Source of the DNA: Mucilaginibacter mallensis
GTDB taxonomy: Bacteria > Bacteroidota > Bacteroidia > Sphingobacteriales > Sphingobacteriaceae
DNA: 64,000 nucleotides
Assembly (NCBI RefSeq): GCF_900105165.1
Contig: NZ_LT629740.1
Span: 1,674,001 to 1,738,000, forward strand
Reading direction: 5' to 3'
Every line of letters begins with the position of its first letter. The stretch's first letter is position 1. The position numbers were made by a program, and so were the translations under genes. Positions 60,534 to 64,000 of this stretch are shown here, in pieces. The notes under the pieces were generated by a model. That model worked only from the letters and a program-made list of their open reading frames with translations, did no database searches and was not told where the DNA came from.

Positions 60534-60654
60534 AAGTGTTTGTTTCAGCTCGCTGTAACTCTTCTGTATTGATGTGAACGCTAATGAAAATGACTATACG
60601 TTGTTCACAATTTCAATTCCTGTATAGGTTTAATTAGTTATATTAGCCATTCAT

Positions 60655-61056
60655 ATGAAGATATTAGTAGTAGATGATGAGGCCGATGTTCAGCCACTTT
60701 TTTTACAACGTTTCCGCAAGGAGATACGGAACCACGAGCTCGAATTTGATTTTGCGCTCTCAGGCGAGGCCGCTTTGGATTACCTGCGGGAAAAGCATTC
60801 CGAAGTAGTGCTCATCCTGTCGGATATAAATATGCCCGGCATGAGCGGTATTGATCTGCTGACAAGGATACGCCATGACTATAATTCGCCGCCACCGCCG
60901 GTTGTAATGATGATAACCGCTTACGGCGATGAGGAGAATCACAGGCAGGCTATGCAAAATGGTGCCAATGATTTTTTAACCAAGCCGCTTGATTTTAATC
61001 TTTTAAAAGAAAAACTTAAAACCCTTACCGATAATGGCCAAGATATTGGTAGTTGA
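60655..61056 (+). CDS. Single-domain response regulator
   Basis: 133-residue receiver protein without an output domain. Acidic pair in ILVVDDEADVQPL, phospho-acceptor D57 in VLILSDINMPGMSG, Thr/Ser in MMITAYGDEE, Lys in DFLTKPLDF. It has a close partner in the receiver half of the next gene (KILVVDDEAD and SDINMP in both), so a duplication is likely. It overlaps that gene by 23 bases. Probably a phosphate shuttle or a partner of the kinase upstream. Confidence 0.94.
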   Translation: MKILVVDDEADVQPLFLQRFRKEIRNHELEFDFALSGEAALDYLREKHSEVVLILSDINMPGMSGIDLLTRIRHDYNSPPPPVVMMITAYGDEENHRQAMQNGANDFLTKPLDFNLLKEKLKTLTDNGQDIGS

Positions 61057-62077
61057 TGATGAAGCTGATCTTGAATTATTAGTAAAACAAAAGTTCCGCC
61101 GCAAGATCAGGGAAAATATATATGAATTTGTTTTCGCCCAAAACGGCGAGGAAGCACTGGTAAAAGTAAAGGAACACCCCGACCTGGATATTATACTGAG
61201 CGATATAAATATGCCGGTTATGGATGGCCTTACGCTGTTAAGCCGTTTGCCCGAAGCTAACCCCATGATTAAAGCTGTGGTAGTATCGGCCTATGGTGAT
61301 ATGCAAAACATCCGCACAGCCATGAACAGGGGGGCATTTGATTTTGTAGTAAAACCTGTTGATTTTGAAGATCTTGACCTCACTATGGAGAAAACTATAC
61401 TGCATGTAAAACAATTACAGGAAACTATAAAGGCCATTAAGGAGAACAACATACTAAAAATGTATGTAGATGAAAATGTGCTCAACTTTATGACCCACCG
61501 TGAGTTTGAAACCAGCCTGCTGAATAATGAGGTAGTTGAAGCCACCGTAATGTTTATTGATATCTGCGGCTTTACTGCTATTACTGAGCAGGTTGCCGCA
61601 AATGCCGTAGTAACCTTACTTAATGGTTTGTTTGATAAAATAGTTAAAGAGATAATTACCCAGGGCGGTCATGTGGATAAGTTTATGGGCGATGCGGTAA
61701 TGGCCGTTTTTAGGGGTGATTTTCACCTCGACAGGGCTATTGACGCAGCTCTGGCTGTACGGGAGCAGTTAAAAAATATTGATGAAATAAAAGCGGGCGA
61801 CAAAACTTATAAACCAGAAGTATCCGTAGGTATAAACTCGGGTGAGATGGTATCAGGTAATATCGGTTCCGCCTCCTTAAAACGTTTGGATTATACGGTA
61901 ATAGGTGATGCCGTTAACCTGGCCCAGCGCCTGCAATCAGTTGCAAAAGCCGGGCAGATCATTATCACAGAGGAAACCTATCACAAAGCCAAAGAATCAT
62001 TCAGCTGTGAAAAAATTGGTGAGGTTACCCTGAAAAACAAATCCAAGCCGGTTACCATTTACCAGGTATTGGAGTAA
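61034..62077 (+). CDS. Response regulator fused to class III adenylate/guanylate cyclase
   Basis: 347 residues: receiver domain 1-120 (D57 in IILSDINMPVMDG; Lys in FVVKPVDF), a helical linker (about 121-160, HVKQLQETIKAIKENNI), and a class III cyclase domain (about 165-347). Metal-binding Asp 176 (TVMFIDICGFT) and Asp 220 (DKFMGDAVMAVF), substrate-recognition Lys 216 and the D-Y-T-x-I-G-D-A-V-N block (Asn 295, Arg 299) are all present, so it should make cAMP (Lys and Asp favour ATP). Receiver phosphorylation probably controls the activity. Overlaps the preceding receiver gene by 23 bases. Confidence 0.93.
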   Translation: MAKILVVDDEADLELLVKQKFRRKIRENIYEFVFAQNGEEALVKVKEHPDLDIILSDINMPVMDGLTLLSRLPEANPMIKAVVVSAYGDMQNIRTAMNRGAFDFVVKPVDFEDLDLTMEKTILHVKQLQETIKAIKENNILKMYVDENVLNFMTHREFETSLLNNEVVEATVMFIDICGFTAITEQVAANAVVTLLNGLFDKIVKEIITQGGHVDKFMGDAVMAVFRGDFHLDRAIDAALAVREQLKNIDEIKAGDKTYKPEVSVGINSGEMVSGNIGSASLKRLDYTVIGDAVNLAQRLQSVAKAGQIIITEETYHKAKESFSCEKIGEVTLKNKSKPVTIYQVLE

Positions 62078-62166
62078 AAGCATTACAAAGAATTTCTTCT
62101 TAAATTCCCTCCCCATGGGGCTACTGTGAGTACACATCTTTTATAGTTAAATCATATAAAAAGCGC

Positions 62167-62243
62167 TGTCATTTCGAACGATAGAGAGAAATCTTCTTCG
62201 GTTTGCAAAGCGGTTATGCAAGGTGCAGAAGATTTCTCTTTCG
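62167..62243. repeat. Dispersed inverted repeat (GTCATTTCGA family), copy 2
   Basis: GTCATTTCGAACGATAGAGAGAAATCTTCT followed by a spacer and AGAAGATTTCTCTTTCG, an inverted partner. Same family as 56429-56518, but the right GTCATTTCGA end is worn away. It lies in the 387-base gap after the cyclase gene, which otherwise holds the nested repeat and no gene. Confidence 0.75.
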
Positions 62244-62256
62244 CGCCACCCATTTT

Positions 62257-62364
62257 TAGCGCAAGTCTTGTGCAATCGGCTATGAAGTGGCTGACTTGTG
62301 CTTTCCAATATGCCAGAAAGCACAAGTCAGCCAGCGTTTGTTCCCCAACACAAGACTTGCGCTA
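62257..62364. repeat. Nested-palindrome repeat (TAGCGCAAGTCTTGTG), copy B
   Basis: TAGCGCAAGTCTTGTG (62257-62272) and CACAAGACTTGCGCTA (62349-62364) are perfect inverted ends; in the middle TGGCTGACTTGTGCTTT (62288-62304) pairs with AAAGCACAAGTCAGCCA (62317-62333). Same structure as copy A at 56553-56732, but with a single core. The outer and inner arms share ACTTG/CAAGT-type words. Confidence 0.85.
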
Positions 62365-62452
62365 AAAGGGGAGTGTGGTATCCTGTGCAATGGCAGGGAG
62401 GAGTATTTGCGCTAAAATTAATCTGAAACCCTAACCCAAATAGAACTTTCAT

Positions 62453-62460
62453 TACCTTTG
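62453..62460 (+). promoter_or_regulatory. Putative -7 element immediately before the GH25 gene
   Basis: TACCTTTG fits TAnnTTTG and ends only 4 bases before the GTG start at 62465, so the message would be leaderless or start later. No TTG box lies at the expected distance; the assignment is weak. Confidence 0.35.
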
Positions 62461-62464
62461 CTGC

Positions 62465-63370
62465 GTGGCGACCCCTAAAAAACCTGTATCAAAAAAGCCT
62501 GTTGCTGAAAAACTGATTACAGGAAGATCTGTTCCGAAAAAAACTGTTACAAGGAAACCTGCTGCCAAAAAGAAGGCCGGTAATTCTAATACAACATGGA
62601 AAATTGCAATAGCAGGCCTGTTAATCATCCTGTTATCGCCGTTTTATTATGGGTATGTGCTCAAAATGTTCTCATCAACCTGGCAATGGTTCATGGATAC
62701 CGGCGAGAATCCGTATTACCGTGTTTATAAGAGCTTTAATATCCGAATCCCTAATAAGTACCAGGTGCATGGCATTGATGTCTCCTACGCACAGGGAAAG
62801 ATAAACTGGCCAAAGGTTAAGGCCATGGAAGAGGATAGCGTACACGTAAGCTTCGCGTTTATTAAAGCAAGCGAGGGTTTACTCAAGGTTGATCCCTATT
62901 TTAAGCGTAACTGGCGCGAAGCGCCAAAAGCTGGGATTACTTGTGGCCCGTATCATTTTTTTCGCTCAAACAAAAACGGATTATGGCAGGCGCGTTTCTT
63001 TCTGCAAAATTTTACCCTTGAGGCCGGCGATCTGCCACCTGTTGTTGATATTGAAACCCTTGACGGCGTTAAGCCCGAAGCCATGCGAAAGGAGCTGCAG
63101 GCGTTTTTAACTTATGTTGAGGTACATGCAAAGGTAAAACCACTCATATATACCACCTTAAGTTTTTATGCTGATTATATGGCGGGATATTTTGATAATT
63201 ATCACTTGTGGATAGCCCATTATAACCAGCAGGACCTTACCGTAGGCCCGGCTAACTGGCTGTTTTGGCAACACTCCGATAAAGCCAGCATCAACGGCAT
63301 TTACCACGCTGTTGATTTTGACGCATTTAAAGGTGATAGCCTGGCATTTACCAAACTATTAGTTCCGTAA
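62465..63370 (+). CDS. GH25-family muramidase with Lys-rich N-terminus
   Basis: 301 residues, starting with GTG. A Lys/Pro-rich cytoplasmic tail (MATPKKPVSKKPVAEK through RKPAAKKKAG, 1-40) precedes one transmembrane helix (about 46-66). The GH25 domain (about 100-300) has HGIDVSYAQGKINWPKV (D105), VSFAFIKASEGLLKVDPYF, PPVVDIETLD (D195, E197) and LWIAHYNQQDL. It would hydrolyse peptidoglycan in the periplasm while anchored in the inner membrane. The repeated K-K-P tail could bind DNA or acidic polymers, but that is speculative. Confidence 0.9.
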   Translation: MATPKKPVSKKPVAEKLITGRSVPKKTVTRKPAAKKKAGNSNTTWKIAIAGLLIILLSPFYYGYVLKMFSSTWQWFMDTGENPYYRVYKSFNIRIPNKYQVHGIDVSYAQGKINWPKVKAMEEDSVHVSFAFIKASEGLLKVDPYFKRNWREAPKAGITCGPYHFFRSNKNGLWQARFFLQNFTLEAGDLPPVVDIETLDGVKPEAMRKELQAFLTYVEVHAKVKPLIYTTLSFYADYMAGYFDNYHLWIAHYNQQDLTVGPANWLFWQHSDKASINGIYHAVDFDAFKGDSLAFTKLLVP

Positions 63371-63409
63371 ATAGCAGGCTATCAATTCTTTTTTGAGTAT
63401 CAGCTTAAT

Positions 63410-64000
63410 TTAGAAAGCAGCATTTTGCATAGCACCAACGCTAAGCGGGGTAGTGCCGGTCGCACCTGGAACACCATAAAGCCAGATGGTATAAGCAGCA
63501 TCTGCTGCAAGCGTAATATTAGGCAGGGTAGCCAGCACAGTACTTGTACCTGCCTGGAGCACCTGTAAAGTATCATTTGTCATAACCGGGGCAGGAACGA
63601 ATTTTGTATAGCCTTTGTAACTTACATTGCTTATCAGTACCGTTCCTTTTTTAACAACCACATCAACCGCTGGCGCATTTGCGCTTGCATTTACAAAACG
63701 GATAGATGAGTTATTTGATCCGGGTGGATTTAAGGTATCAGCCAGTAAAATAAAATCAGGCGTTTTTATAGAATTGGCAAGTAACAATGTATAATAATGG
63801 TTTGCAGTTAAGGTTACATTATCAGTAGCAAGTTTGGTACTTGTACCGTTTGAATTGAAACTAAAAGCTACGTTGCCAGCATATGAATTAAAATAGGCTA
63901 GTCCACTGCCATAATTAATGGCGGTTGTGTTCAGCACGGTGCTGTTTTCATAAAAATCAAGCAAGGGTGCATCCGGCGATGCGTCAATAACCGCCAATAC
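63410..64000 (-). CDS. DUF4397 domain protein (partial, 5' end beyond window)
   Basis: The open frame runs to the right window edge; the first visible residues (…LAVIDASPDAPLLDFYEN) are inside a DUF4397 domain, so the gene must start further right. Two DUF4397-type halves are visible: SPDAPLLDFYEN with SYAGNVAFSFNSNG, and NASANAPAVDVVVKKG with KFVPAPVMTNDTLQVL and ADAAYTIWLYGV at the end. These beta-sandwich domains occur in exported lipoproteins of Bacteroidota. A signal peptide is expected outside the window. Stop at 63410. Confidence 0.85.
   Translation of the reverse strand, partial: VLAVIDASPDAPLLDFYENSTVLNTTAINYGSGLAYFNSYAGNVAFSFNSNGTSTKLATDNVTLTANHYYTLLLANSIKTPDFILLADTLNPPGSNNSSIRFVNASANAPAVDVVVKKGTVLISNVSYKGYTKFVPAPVMTNDTLQVLQAGTSTVLATLPNITLAADAAYTIWLYGVPGATGTTPLSVGAMQNAAF

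Overview
The window comes from a Bacteroidota chromosome, most likely family Sphingobacteriaceae (Mucilaginibacter/Pedobacter-like). This rests on a SusC/SusD pair with a FecR-type anti-sigma factor, Bacteroidota-type promoter elements (TAnnTTTG at -7), LytTR regulation, flexirubin-type pigment genes, and moderate GC with A/T-rich intergenic DNA. No tRNA, rRNA, CRISPR array, phage or transposase gene was seen. Taxonomy is inferred from gene content only.

Layout. 1-11.7 kb: a polysaccharide utilisation locus (end of FecR, STN-type SusC, SusD, GH20 hexosaminidase, two GH29 fucosidases), aimed at a fucosylated GlcNAc/GalNAc-containing glycan. 12-14.8 kb: two ArsR/SRPBCC operons on the minus strand, each with its own pair of palindromic operators; one SRPBCC gene appears frameshifted in an A8 tract. 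14.9-17.8 kb: TetR regulator, MFS exporter, small membrane protein, isochorismatase-fold protein. 17.9-26.7 kb: winged-helix protein, DUF5995, Na+/H+ antiporter and a stress/DNA-repair group (Lmo0937-type peptide, KGG peptide, DUF72, SMUG2-like glycosylase, LigD, DUF3606). 27-35.5 kb: LytS/LytR-type pair, DoxX-like membrane protein, PDZ aspartyl protease, two tandem lipoproteins, AraC regulator facing an acetaldehyde-type dehydrogenase followed by DUF2695 and DUF779 genes.

35.5-54.9 kb is the centrepiece: a 25-gene flexirubin-type (aryl polyene plus dialkylresorcinol) cluster. The left block (35.5-45.6 kb, two divergent operons) carries a phosphopantetheinyl transferase, two ACPs, a ketosynthase, a dehydratase, a FabI-like reductase, DarA- and DarB-like enzymes, a BtrH-like protein and an ABC exporter. 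The right block (45.8-54.9 kb, minus strand) carries AcpS, a CoA-ligase-type adenylating enzyme, tyrosine ammonia-lyase, FabG, two dehydratases, two active ketosynthases and two degenerate ones. I infer that the left block makes the saturated resorcinol half and the right block makes the tyrosine-derived polyene half, which are then esterified. Familiar accessory genes (glycosyltransferase, LpxL-like acyltransferase, MMPL and LolA-type export genes) are not in the cluster.

55-64 kb: an esterase, a secreted Pro/His-rich peptide, HAD phosphatase, DinB, YitT, a sensor kinase with two response regulators (the second fused to an adenylate cyclase), a GH25 muramidase and a DUF4397 gene cut by the window end. 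Several palindromic repeat families lie between genes, and one of them sits in frame inside a ketosynthase-like gene of the pigment cluster.
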